This document shows, one piece after another, positions 45,289 through 54,489 of a DNA stretch of 64,000 bases. The position numbers and the translations under genes were made by a program. Under the pieces are notes generated by a model that was given only the letters and a program-made list of their open reading frames with translations, did not search any database and had not been told where the DNA came from. Positions within the stretch are counted from its first letter, which is position 1. Every line of letters begins with the position of its first letter. Source of the DNA: Fen-1359 sp963710355 (GTDB taxonomy: Bacteria > Planctomycetota > Phycisphaerae > Sedimentisphaerales > Anaerobacaceae); contig CAVPZU010000001.1 in NCBI GenBank assembly GCA_963710355.1, positions 744,001 to 808,000 of the forward strand, in the 5' to 3' direction.

Positions 45289-46584
45289 ATGAAAGTCTTT
45301 ATGTTAGGCTGGGAGTTTCCTCCTTACATCAGCGGCGGACTTGGGACGGCTTGTTACGGCCTGACAAAAGCGCTGGACCGGCTCGGAGTGGAGGTGACAT
45401 TTGTTCTGCCCAGAGCGGTGGAGGGCAATTATACCAGTCACGTCAAACTGCTTGGCCCGGGTTCATTGTTTCCGGCGAAAAGTGCCGAGCAGAAAAAATT
45501 CAAGCGAACCAGATTCAAATTGATAGATTCTGCATTAAAGCCCTATTCGTCGGCGGATGAATATACAAGGCAGATAGAGGCTCTCTTGCGGGCCAAGAAG
45601 GGCAGGCTGAATTCTGCAGGCCAGTCAATAGGCGGGCTGGATTATGCAGGCGATATGTACACAGAGGTACATAGATATGCGGCGTTAGCATTAGAGCTTG
45701 CTTCGAAGGAGGATTTTGATATTGTCCACGCACACGACTGGATGACCTATCCGGCCGGCATTGCGATTGCAAGAATAAGCGGAAGACCGCTTGTTGTTCA
45801 CGTCCATTCCACAGAATTCGACCGCAGCGGAGAAAATGTCAACCAGATGATATACGACATTGAACGGGCAGGTATGCATGCGGCATCTCGCGTGATAACG
45901 GTCAGCAATTTTACACGTAATATCGTAATCAATCGTTATGGAGTCAGCCCGGAAAAGGTGGAAGTGGTCTACAATGGCGTGGAACGCAACGGCGGCAACG
46001 GAAAAAAACTGAATGAAATCGGCATAAAAAAGGGTGAAAAAATTGTCCTGTTCCTCGGCAGGATAACAATGCAGAAAGGCCCCGAGTATTTCCTGCAGGC
46101 TGCAAAGAAGGTCCTTGAGGTGACCGATGACGACGTAAAGTTTGTTATGGCAGGCAGCGGCGATTTAATGCACAGGGCGGTGGAGATGGCTGCAGAGCTC
46201 GGAATCGGCAGCAAGGTAATGTTCACCGGCTTTTTGCAGGGTGAGGAAGTGCAGAAGCTTTACAAAATGGCAGATTTGTTTGTGATGCCCTCGGTATCGG
46301 AGCCGTTCGGGATAGTGCCTTTGGAGGCCCTCGAAAATGACGTGCCGGTGATTATCAGCAAGCAAAGCGGCGTTGCGGAGGTCCTGACGCACGCCCTGAA
46401 GGTAGATTTCTGGGATGTCAACGAGATGGCCAACATGATAATCGCTGTCTTGCGTTATCCGCCTCTAGGCATTACACTTCGAAATTACGGCAACTCGGAG
46501 GTTCGCAAACTTCGCTGGCGCGATTCCGCTGTGCGTTGTGCCAGGATTTATGAGGAATTGATGGGGGAAGTAGTTTCGGTTTAG
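45289..46584 (+). CDS. GT4 glycosyltransferase, glycogen/starch synthase-like
   Basis: 431 residues with a two-domain GT-B fold. The start MKVFMLGWEFPPYISGGLGTA matches glycogen synthase-like GT4 enzymes, with GGLGTACYGL as the glucan/nucleotide loop. VVHVHSTEFDR and VYNGVER follow. The C-terminal domain has LFLGRITMQKGPEYFLQA and MPSVSEPFGIVPLEALE, where the donor-binding Glu lies. It should extend an alpha-glucan from a nucleotide sugar. GGGGGA precedes the ATG. GH57 and debranching genes follow, so glycogen metabolism is likely. Confidence 0.88.
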   Translation: MKVFMLGWEFPPYISGGLGTACYGLTKALDRLGVEVTFVLPRAVEGNYTSHVKLLGPGSLFPAKSAEQKKFKRTRFKLIDSALKPYSSADEYTRQIEALLRAKKGRLNSAGQSIGGLDYAGDMYTEVHRYAALALELASKEDFDIVHAHDWMTYPAGIAIARISGRPLVVHVHSTEFDRSGENVNQMIYDIERAGMHAASRVITVSNFTRNIVINRYGVSPEKVEVVYNGVERNGGNGKKLNEIGIKKGEKIVLFLGRITMQKGPEYFLQAAKKVLEVTDDDVKFVMAGSGDLMHRAVEMAAELGIGSKVMFTGFLQGEEVQKLYKMADLFVMPSVSEPFGIVPLEALENDVPVIISKQSGVAEVLTHALKVDFWDVNEMANMIIAVLRYPPLGITLRNYGNSEVRKLRWRDSAVRCARIYEELMGEVVSV

Positions 46585-46612
46585 GGATGGGGTGATAGAA
46601 AGAGGGAGCTTT

Positions 46613-47872
46613 ATGGCATCGATATGTTTTTATTTTCAGGTTCACCAGCCGATGAGGCTCGGTCATTACACAGTCTTCGACGGTCATAATAATTACTTTG
46701 ATGAGCATAAAAATTCCCAGATATGCAGGAAGGTTGCAGACAAGTGCTATCTGCCGACAAACCGTTTGCTTCTCGATTTGATTCGCAGGTATAACGGGCG
46801 TTTTAAGGTCGCCTTCAGCATAACGGGGGTTCTGCTTGAACAACTGCAGAAATATTCGCCGGAGGTGATAAGCACATTTGACGCACTGGCACGGACCGGG
46901 TGTGTCGAATTTCTGGCCGAAACCTATTATCACAGCCTCTCGTTCCTGTATTCCAGAAATGAGTTTGCAGAGCAGATAAATCATCACCGCCAGACTATTG
47001 AATACCTTTTCGGCCAAAAACCGCATGTTTTCCGCAATACGGAGCTGATTTACAACAATGAGCTTGCTTCCTTTATCGAATCAATCGGCGGTTTTGACGG
47101 GATTCTTTGCGAGGGTGCAGGCCATATTCTCGGCTATCGAAGCCCGAATTTTGTTTATAAGCCTTCAGGCTGTAATCATTTGAAGCTTTTGATGAAAAAT
47201 TACCAGCTCAGCGACGATATTGCCTTTCGCTTTTCAAACAGGGGCTGGTCGCAGTGGCCCCTGACCGCTGATAAGTTTGCACACTGGGTCAACAAGGTCA
47301 ACGGAAACGGCTATGTCATAAATCTGTTTATGGATTACGAGACGTTCGGCGAGCATCAGTGGGCAGACACCGGCATATTTGAATTTTTAAGACATCTGCC
47401 GGAAAAGATTTTTGAGCATCCCGATAATGATTTCAAGACGCCCAGCGAGGTTATTGCATCGTATCCGGTGATGGATTCCGTTGATGTGCCGCACGTGGTA
47501 AGCTGGGCCGATACCGAGCGGGACATATCAGCCTGGGTCGGCAATGCAATGCAGAGCAATGCCATTCACGAATTGTATAAACTCGAAAAACAGGTCAAAG
47601 CCTGCGGCGATGAGCAGATTCTGACCGACTGGCGCAGAATGCAGATTTCAGACCACTTCTATTATATGTGCACCAAGTGGTTTTCGGATGGCGACGTGCA
47701 TAAGTATTTTAATCCTTATGATTCGCCTTATGATGCGTATATCAACTTTATGAATATACTTAATAACCTCAAGGTCAGATGTGCCAGGGCTTTGGATGCA
47801 AAGAGAAACCCCGGCAAAGCCGACGGTATAAACAGCGGCAGGCAGGCTCGGTCTTTACAGCCGACCGGTTAA
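46613..47872 (+). CDS. GH57 family alpha-glucan enzyme
   Basis: About 419 residues, start at 46613 with AGGGAG upstream. GH57 motifs: FYFQVHQPMRL (motif 1), HVFRNTELIYNNELA (nucleophile Glu region) and LFMDYETFGEH (acid/base Asp region). The family includes alpha-amylases, 4-alpha-glucanotransferases and branching enzymes; the length of about 420 residues favours a short amylase- or transferase-type enzyme. It acts in the cytoplasm on glycogen with its neighbours. Confidence 0.9.
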   Translation: MASICFYFQVHQPMRLGHYTVFDGHNNYFDEHKNSQICRKVADKCYLPTNRLLLDLIRRYNGRFKVAFSITGVLLEQLQKYSPEVISTFDALARTGCVEFLAETYYHSLSFLYSRNEFAEQINHHRQTIEYLFGQKPHVFRNTELIYNNELASFIESIGGFDGILCEGAGHILGYRSPNFVYKPSGCNHLKLLMKNYQLSDDIAFRFSNRGWSQWPLTADKFAHWVNKVNGNGYVINLFMDYETFGEHQWADTGIFEFLRHLPEKIFEHPDNDFKTPSEVIASYPVMDSVDVPHVVSWADTERDISAWVGNAMQSNAIHELYKLEKQVKACGDEQILTDWRRMQISDHFYYMCTKWFSDGDVHKYFNPYDSPYDAYINFMNILNNLKVRCARALDAKRNPGKADGINSGRQARSLQPTG

Positions 47873-47933
47873 TACAAAATGCGGGGGACTATCGTATGGT
47901 CGCATTGAAACGGATTTTTTCAGGAGTGGTAAA

Positions 47934-49971
47934 TTGTCCACATTCCAGCACCTTGACAGCTCGGAGGATATTTGCGTTACGACGCAGGAAAGCAGCCTCG
48001 AGGGTCTGCTGGATAAAGAATGGCTTTTGACCAACAAAAGAGGTTCTTACTGCAGCTCAACTCTTGCCAGCTGCAATACCAGAAAATATCACGGCCTGCT
48101 TATTGCCTCGCTTACGCCGCCTGCGCAGAGGGTTATGGCACTGAGTCTGTCGTATCGAGACGATAAAGACAGAAACAAAAACTTATGATTTATCCGGTTT
48201 TGAATTTGACGGTCTTTTTTCGCCTTTGCCTGTCGCCGCAAAAAAATTCTGTCAGGATAGCGAGGTTCGATTTGATTATCAATTCGACGGCGTTCAGCTG
48301 ACAAAATCAATTTGCCTTGACCTCAACGCCGACAGTATCGCTGTTATTTATGATTTTTTGCACATTGATGGGCCTGTTCAGCTTTTCATCAGGCCCTTTA
48401 TCGGCCTGAGAGATTTTCATTCGCTGCTCAAAAGTGGGGAGCATTTTGTTTGTTATCTTGACGACAAAGGAGCGGTCGTCCGGCGAAATTTGTGGGGGGA
48501 TTGCGAACTGCTTATGGCATCCGAACAGGCCGATTTTGTCGCCGACCAGCAGTGGTGGTACAATATAGTTTATCGCCAGGAGAGAGAACGCGGCGAGGAG
48601 TTTAAAGAGGATTTGTGGTCGCCGGGTGTCTTCAGGGCAGTTTTGGATTCGCCGAGAAGAATTGTCTTCCGGGCGACACTGAAGTCAATTTATGCCTCTG
48701 AGAATGGAGCAGATGCATCAGCTTTGCCTGAATTTCAGATAGAACAGATGCATGAGGAATTGTTCAGGCATCGCCAGCAGCTAAAAGAAAAGGCAAAGTT
48801 GATGTCGCCAGATAATAATTTTGCACGTTTAGTTTTGGCAGCAGACCAGTTTTTAGTGAAAAGACAGATGGGCGAAAAAGAAGGCTGGACCATCTTGGCC
48901 GGCTACCCGTGGTTCGCAGACTGGGGCAGAGACGCCTTTATTTCGCTGCCCTGCCTGCTGCTCTCGGTAGGCAGGTTCGATGAGGCAAAATCGGTGCTGT
49001 TAACCTTTGCGCAGGCAGCCGACGGCGGAATGATTCCAAATTATTTCGATGACCGCAGCAACAAGGCACATTTCAACAGCATAGATGCGTCCCTGTGGTT
49101 TATCAATGCGGCTTTCGATTACCTGCGGGCAAGCGGCGATAACGAGACATTCACGCAGCAGTTTCTTCCGCTGATTCGCTGGATTGTCGATTCGTATTGC
49201 GAGGGAACGCAATTTGGAATTCATACCGATGCGGACGGCCTTCTAACAGGCGGCGACAAGAAGACGCAGCTTACCTGGATGGATGCCAAATTCGAGGGAT
49301 ACTCATTTACACCTCGCTTCGGCAAGGCTGTCGAGGTCAACGCCTTGTGGTATAACGCACTGTGCAGCCTGTCTCAGTTTTACGCATTTCGCAATGCCAG
49401 TGTTTCGCAGCAGTACCGCACAATGGCACAGCACACAAAGGAAAGTTTCCAAAGGATGTTCTGGAACGCAACGGCGGGGTATCTGAACGACTGCATCAGC
49501 CCCGACGGCCAGATTGACGCCAGCCTGCGTCCCAATCAGATATTTGCGGTATCGCTGGGCTTTTCGCCGCTCGAAGGTTTCCAGGCCCGCTGTGTTGTGG
49601 ATGTTGTGCAAGGAAGACTCCTGACGCCTTACGGGCTTCGCACGCTCGATATTTGTGACAGACGTTATAAAGGAACATACAGCGGTTCGTGGAGACAAAG
49701 GGACGAGGCATATCATCAGGGAACAGTCTGGCCTTTTCTCATCGGTCCGTTTGTCGCTGCGTTTCTCAGGGTTAACAACTTCAGCCCCCAAAGCAAAAGG
49801 CAGGCGGAAAAATTCATTGAGCCTCTCCTTGACCTTATGACGCAGCAGGGCTGTATCGGCCAGGTTCGTGAGATATTCGACGGCGACCAGCCGCACAAAC
49901 CGCGGGGCTGTTTCGCACAGGCCTGGAGCGTCGCAGAGCTTATCAGGTCCTATCTTCTCATAAACTCATAA
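47934..49971 (+). pseudogene. Glycogen debranching enzyme (GDE, GH133), split by one frame break
   Basis: The first part (47934-48188, TTG start after GGAG) has LEGLLDKEWLLTNKRGSYCS and NTRKYHGLLIASL. It breaks near 48150-48185, where the -1 frame reads KTYDLSGFEFDGLFSPLP and continues to 49971. The second part has WFADWGRDAFISLPCLLL, LTWMDAKFEGYSFTPRFGK and YHQGTVWPFLIGPFV, the catalytic core of amylo-alpha-1,6-glucosidases. Both parts together make a full-length enzyme. The break lies in AAACAAAAAC, so a read error is possible. Confidence 0.85.
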
Positions 49972-49976
49972 CCTCG

Positions 49977-50014
49977 TCGTTATATATAGCCCCTTATTTA
50001 TGAGGGGGTTAAAA
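49977..50014. repeat. Orphan hairpin, TATATATAGCCCC...GGGGGTT
   Basis: CCCCT (49990) pairs with AGGGG around TATTTATG. It has the form TATANATA-x-CC-stem-loop-GG-GTT found at the ends of the IS200 elements here and at 57.17 and 57.21 kb. It lies between the convergent debranching and trpA genes and could also act as terminator. Confidence 0.55.
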
Positions 50015-50015
50015 C

Positions 50016-50813
50016 CTATGTGTTTTTTATCGCCTCTTTGATATTGGAAATAAATCCGGCAATTTCTGACAGCATCTTCTTCTTGTTGTTGAGGTTGTCC
50101 TCGATAATCCGAACAATTTTTGAGCCGATGATTATCCCGTCGGCGCCGGCGGCGGCAATCGCGGCAGCATGCTCCGGTTTGCTTATCCCGAAACCGACAC
50201 AAACAGGAATTTCCGTCAGCTTTTTCAGTTTTTTGATAAAACCTTCAATCGTATCCGACAGGCCTTCTCGAACCCCTGTCACGCCGAGAACAGATACCGC
50301 ATAGATAAAGCCGCTTGTTTGCGAGGCGATTTGTTTGATTCGCTGCTCATCTGTGTTCGGTGTCACCATAAATACCGTATCAAGCCCTGCCATTTGGGCG
50401 GCAGGGACGATTTCATCGGCATCGTCGATGGGTAGGTCCGCAATCAGAATGCTGTTGACGCCGGCCCGGTGAAAACAGGTGAAAAATTTCTCTGTTCCAT
50501 AATGATAGATTAGATTGTAATACAAAAGCAGACCAATAGGGATGTCCCTGTATTGTTTTATCAGCCGGATAAAATCGAGGGCCTTTGCAACCGTCATTCC
50601 ACTATTCAGAGCGCGGACGTCGGCCTTCTGGATTGTCGGGCCGTCCGCAATAGGGTCGGAAAACGGAATTCCAAGTTCGAGAATATCTGCGCCGGCATCA
50701 ATAGATAGTTTAACAATATCGAGACTTGTATCAAAATCAGGGTCGCCAATGACAAAAAACGGTATCAGCGCCGGCCCTTTTAGCTGTGCAAACAGGTCTT
50801 TATATGTCTTCAT
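50016..50813 (-). CDS. trpA: Tryptophan synthase alpha subunit
   Basis: 265 residues. It cleaves indole-3-glycerol phosphate to indole and glyceraldehyde-3-phosphate and works with TrpB. ILELGIPFSDPIADGPTIQ contains the catalytic Glu of the pair; ADLPIDDADE holds the catalytic Asp region; YAVSVLGVTGVR and GADGIIIGSKIV are phosphate loops. The last gene of the trp operon, 14 bases after trpB. Confidence 0.97.
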   Translation of the reverse strand: MKTYKDLFAQLKGPALIPFFVIGDPDFDTSLDIVKLSIDAGADILELGIPFSDPIADGPTIQKADVRALNSGMTVAKALDFIRLIKQYRDIPIGLLLYYNLIYHYGTEKFFTCFHRAGVNSILIADLPIDDADEIVPAAQMAGLDTVFMVTPNTDEQRIKQIASQTSGFIYAVSVLGVTGVREGLSDTIEGFIKKLKKLTEIPVCVGFGISKPEHAAAIAAAGADGIIIGSKIVRIIEDNLNNKKKMLSEIAGFISNIKEAIKNT

Positions 50814-50826
50814 AAGTCTCCATCTC

Positions 50827-52002
50827 TTATTTTACGGGTCTGAATTTTTCAACAATTGCCACGTCCTTGTCGCCGCGACCGGAGAGGTTGATGATAACGG
50901 TTGTTTCCGGCGATAGCTTGCCTTTCAGATTCAGCACGTAAGCGAGGGCGTGTGAGCTTTCCAGCGCCGGCAGGATGCCCTCTGTTTTTGTAAGCAGCTC
51001 AAATGCGTCAAGCACATCTTCATCGAATGCAGGAACATACTTTACCCTGCCTGTATCTTTCAGGAAGCTGTGTTCGGGGCCGACAGCCGGGTAATCGAGA
51101 CCGGCGGAGACAGATTCAGTCTGTTCAATCTGGCCGTCATCATTCTGAAGCAGATATGTTTTTGAGCCGTGCAGGACGCCGATTTTCCCTGCTGCCAGTG
51201 TGGCGGCGTGATGGCCGGCAGCCAACGATGTGCCACCGGCTTCAACCCCGACAATCTGCACGTTTTTATCGTTTACAAAGGCTGAAAAAATGCCGATGGC
51301 ATTGCTTCCGCCGCCTACACAGGCGACAACCATACTGGGCAGTCCGCCTGTCTGCTCGATGCACTGCTGACGAGTTTCACTTCCGATGCAGCTTTGAAAA
51401 TGTTTTACAATGGTCGGGTATGGGTGCGGGCCTGCCGCCGAACCGAACAGATAAAACGTGTCGGTGACATTTGCCGTCCAGTAGCGAAGGGCATCGTTGA
51501 TGGCATCCTTCAAGGTGCCTGTGCCGCCTTTGACGCCGACGACCTCCGCACCGCACAGTTTCATTTTATGGACGTTGACGCTCTGACGCTCGATGTCGGT
51601 TACGCCCATAAAAATTTTTGTTTCCATACCGAACAGTGCCCCGACCATAGCGGTTGCCAAGCCGTGCTGGCCTGCGCCGGTCTCGGCGATAAGCTTTGTT
51701 TTGCCCATATATTTTGCGAGCAGCCCCTGGCCGAGCGTGTTGTTCATTTTGTGCGCGCCGCCGTGAAGCAGGTCTTCGCGTTTGAGGTATATCTTAAAGC
51801 CTGCATACTCGCTCAGTCTTTTCGCAAGATAAAGGGGCGTGGGTCTGCCTGCGTAGTCTTTCAGGAGACTCTCCAGCTCTTTGTTAAAGGCCGCATCCCT
51901 GCTAAAACGCAAAAATGCCCCTTCGAGTTCCTCCAGCGCCGGTATAAGCACCTCTGGAACGTAAAAGCCTCCGAATTTGCCGAATCTGCCCTTACTTTTC
52001 AT
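50827..52002 (-). CDS. trpB: Tryptophan synthase beta subunit
   Basis: About 391 residues from ATG 52002 (AAGGGTG upstream); a GTG at 52008 is possible. It joins indole and serine using PLP. The PLP Lys is in KREDLLHGGAHKMNNTLGQ, followed by AETGAGQHGLATA. VVACVGGGSNAIGIF is the phosphate-binding loop. It belongs to the TrpB1 type that pairs with TrpA. It lies 24 bases after trpF. Confidence 0.97.
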   Translation of the reverse strand: MKSKGRFGKFGGFYVPEVLIPALEELEGAFLRFSRDAAFNKELESLLKDYAGRPTPLYLAKRLSEYAGFKIYLKREDLLHGGAHKMNNTLGQGLLAKYMGKTKLIAETGAGQHGLATAMVGALFGMETKIFMGVTDIERQSVNVHKMKLCGAEVVGVKGGTGTLKDAINDALRYWTANVTDTFYLFGSAAGPHPYPTIVKHFQSCIGSETRQQCIEQTGGLPSMVVACVGGGSNAIGIFSAFVNDKNVQIVGVEAGGTSLAAGHHAATLAAGKIGVLHGSKTYLLQNDDGQIEQTESVSAGLDYPAVGPEHSFLKDTGRVKYVPAFDEDVLDAFELLTKTEGILPALESSHALAYVLNLKGKLSPETTVIINLSGRGDKDVAIVEKFRPVK

Positions 52003-52026
52003 AACCACACCCTTATTTATGGATTA

Positions 52027-52650
52027 TTAACCTCGTAAGTGTCTGATATTGTCAAATAATTGCTTCATTTTTTTGTGGTCTTTTTTGCCGGGCTGCTTCT
52101 CGATGCCGCTGCAGACGTCAATTCCGTAAACGCCTAACTCCACCGCCTTGACAACATTGTCCGGATTTATCCCCCCTGCCAGAAAAATCCTTTTCCCGAT
52201 ATGCCCTATTATGTTCCAGTCAAAGGTTAGTCCTGTGCCGCCGTATTTTTGAGGGTCAAAGGCGTCGAGAAGTATAGCGTCGGTAAAATATTCCTCTGCT
52301 CGTTTTATATCGGCCTGGTCTTTGACGCGTATGGCCTTCATTGTTTTCACATTATACGAAAGAAGAAGCCGGCAGAACTGCGGCGTTTCATCACCGTGAA
52401 GCTGAACCCAGTTGAGCTGACATAGATTGATAGTTTTGTGGATTTGTTCAAGCGGCACGTTCACAAAGACGCCCGCAATATCGACGTAGGCGGGCAGTTT
52501 GTCGATTATTTCAACCGCCTTTTGCGGCTCGATATATCGCGGACTTTCCTTGCAAAAATTGAAACCGAGCATATCCGCCCCAATATCAGCGGCGGCAGCC
52601 GCATCCTCATAATTTGTTATGCCACAAATTTTTACCTTCACAATCAGCAT
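52027..52650 (-). CDS. trpF: Phosphoribosylanthranilate isomerase
   Basis: 207 residues. VKICGITNYEDA has the catalytic Cys; QLHGDETPQF, LLDAFDPQKYGGTG with the catalytic Asp, and FLAGGINPDNV complete the pattern. It precedes indole-3-glycerol phosphate formation. The gene that should encode the next enzyme (trpC) is not found next to it; instead a 195-base gap with a MITE-like element separates it from trpD. Confidence 0.96.
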   Translation of the reverse strand: MLIVKVKICGITNYEDAAAAADIGADMLGFNFCKESPRYIEPQKAVEIIDKLPAYVDIAGVFVNVPLEQIHKTINLCQLNWVQLHGDETPQFCRLLLSYNVKTMKAIRVKDQADIKRAEEYFTDAILLDAFDPQKYGGTGLTFDWNIIGHIGKRIFLAGGINPDNVVKAVELGVYGIDVCSGIEKQPGKKDHKKMKQLFDNIRHLRG

Positions 52651-52686
52651 TGTTAATTTTTAGTTTTAAGTTTTAAGTTTTGAGTT

Positions 52687-52829
52687 TGCTCTGTTGAAAA
52701 CTTAGGTTTGTCATTCCTGCGAAAGCAGGAATCCATTGTTTACACAGGTTTCTGGATACCCGCTCCCCGCTTTCGCGAGGACAAGCTTCGCGGGTATGAC
52801 AGATAAATCGGCATCTTTTCAACAGAGCA
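52687..52829. mobile_element. MITE-like element between trpF and trpD
   Basis: 143 bases bounded by 14-bp perfect inverted repeats, TGCTCTGTTGAAAA (52687-52700) and TTTTCAACAGAGCA (52816-52829). The same string TTTTAGTTTTAAGTTTT flanks both sides. Inside are two hairpin-prone units, ATTCCTGCGAAAGCAGGAAT and CCCGC...GCGGG. It has no coding capacity. Confidence 0.7.
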
Positions 52830-52845
52830 TTTTTAGTTTTAAGTT

Positions 52846-53861
52846 TTATGAATTTGAGATTTTAATCAACTGTTCCAGGCACATTTCCGCCTTGCCGTTA
52901 TCTATAGAATCTGCGGCAATCTTAATCGCAGAGGGAAAATCGTCAACTAAATTAGCAATAATCACTGCGGCTGCGGCATTTAGAAGCACTATGTCTCTGC
53001 GCGGCCCGCTGTCTTTACCGCTGATTATACCTTTTATGATTTTTGCATTTGTCTGTGCGTCTCCGCCTTTAAGGTCGTCGAGACGGGCGAGCGATATGCC
53101 GAAGTCGGCGGCTTTAATCTCTTTTTCTGTTATCTTGCCGTTTTTTAATTCGAGAATTTTTGTCGGGCCCATCGTGCTGATTTCATCGAAGCCGTTGCTG
53201 CAAACCACCATAGCGCGCCTGCTGCCAAGCATTTTTAGTGTCTCGGCGATTCTTGCAGTAAGCGATTCTTCCGATACGCCGATAAGCTGCAATTTTGCAC
53301 GGCGGGGTTTGCCAGAGGCCCGAGTATGTTAAACGCTGTTCTAAAATCGAGGCTTTGTCTTACCGGCTGAACGTGTTTCATCGCCGGGTGAAACCTCGGT
53401 GCGAACATAAAGCCGATATGAGCCTCTCTGATACAATCGGCTATTGTTTGGGGCTCCGCCTCGATATTAACGCCGAGCTGCAACAGAACATCCGCCGAGC
53501 CGCATTTGCTTGTTATGCCGCGGTTGCCGTGCTTTGCAATATAAACGCCTGCGCCGGCGGCGACAATGGCGGCGGCGGTCGAGACATTAAAGGTCTTGTG
53601 TTTTGCCCCGCCTGTCCCACAGGTGTCAACCAGATTATTTATGCCGGCGTTCACCCTCAGGGCGTGGCGGCGAAGCGATGTTGCCAGCCCCGCAAGCTCC
53701 GATACCGATGCCTTCTTCACCCGCATTGCTGCTAAAAAGGCGGCTATCTGAACCTCGGAGACATCCCCTTCGAATATGGTGTCAAGGAGTTTTTCGGCCT
53801 GGTCGCTTGTAAGGTCATTGCCTTCCAGTATTATCTCCAAATATTCAGTTATCTTTGTCAT
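52846..53861 (-). pseudogene. trpD: Anthranilate phosphoribosyltransferase, split by one base
   Basis: The first part (53861 to about 53300) has VDTCGTGGAKHKTFNVSTA, AKHGNRGITSKCGSADVL and FNILGPLANPA. Past the CCCCGCC at 53299-53308 the frame is off; with one more C it reads LANPARAKLQLIGVSEE and continues in the second part (53292-52846) to FDEISTMGPTKILEL and the end. The assembled product has the normal length. It transfers phosphoribose to anthranilate. The break is at a C-rich run, so an error must be considered. Confidence 0.9.
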
Positions 53862-53872
53862 ATCTGTTCCTT

Positions 53873-54471
53873 TTATACTTTTTGCTTTTGTGCGATATTA
53901 AGAATATTTTCGATTATTTTGCCGCCGGCAGGCGTCAGGATGCTTTCAGGATGAAACTGGACGCCGAAAATGGGCACTCCCTGTGACGGACGGCCATAAC
54001 GATACCCTCGAAATCGGCAACTTTTTCGAGGCAGTCCGGTAGTTTCATTGCACAAAGGCTGTGATAACGCCCTGCCTGCATCGGGTTTTCAATGCCCTCG
54101 AATATGTCTTTCTGGTTGTGCATTACTCTCGATGGTTTGCCGTGAACCGGCTTCGGTGCGTGGCCGACTGTCCCGCCGAAATACTGAACGATTACCTGAT
54201 GACCCAGACAAACGCCGAAAATAGGCAGCCTATCTTTGAAGTAATCGACGGCAGCTATTGATACGCCTGCGCTGTCCGGGTTGCCCGGCCCCGGCGAAAT
54301 TACAAGTAAATCAGGAGCAAATTCGTCTGCAATTATTTTTAACTGTTCAATATCGGTATCGCTGCGATAAACCTTTGCCTCGCAGTTTCTCTTGCAGAAG
54401 TCATCGACAAGGTTATATGTGAACGAATCGAAGTTATCAATGAACAGAACTTTTCTATTTCCAATATCCAT
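53873..54471 (-). pseudogene. trpG: Anthranilate synthase component II (glutamine amidotransferase), split by one base
   Basis: The first part has FIDNFDSFTYNLVDDF, VISPGPGNPDSAG and the nucleophile Cys in FGVCLGHQ. Near 53970-53985 (complement GGGAGTGCCC) the frame changes; the other frame gives VPIFGVQFHPESILTPAGG, with the His-Glu of the catalytic triad, and ends at 53873. Together they make a full TrpG of about 195 residues. It supplies ammonia to TrpE. It lies 11 bases before trpD. Confidence 0.9.
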
Positions 54472-54489
54472 AGAATTTACCTTTGCGTT

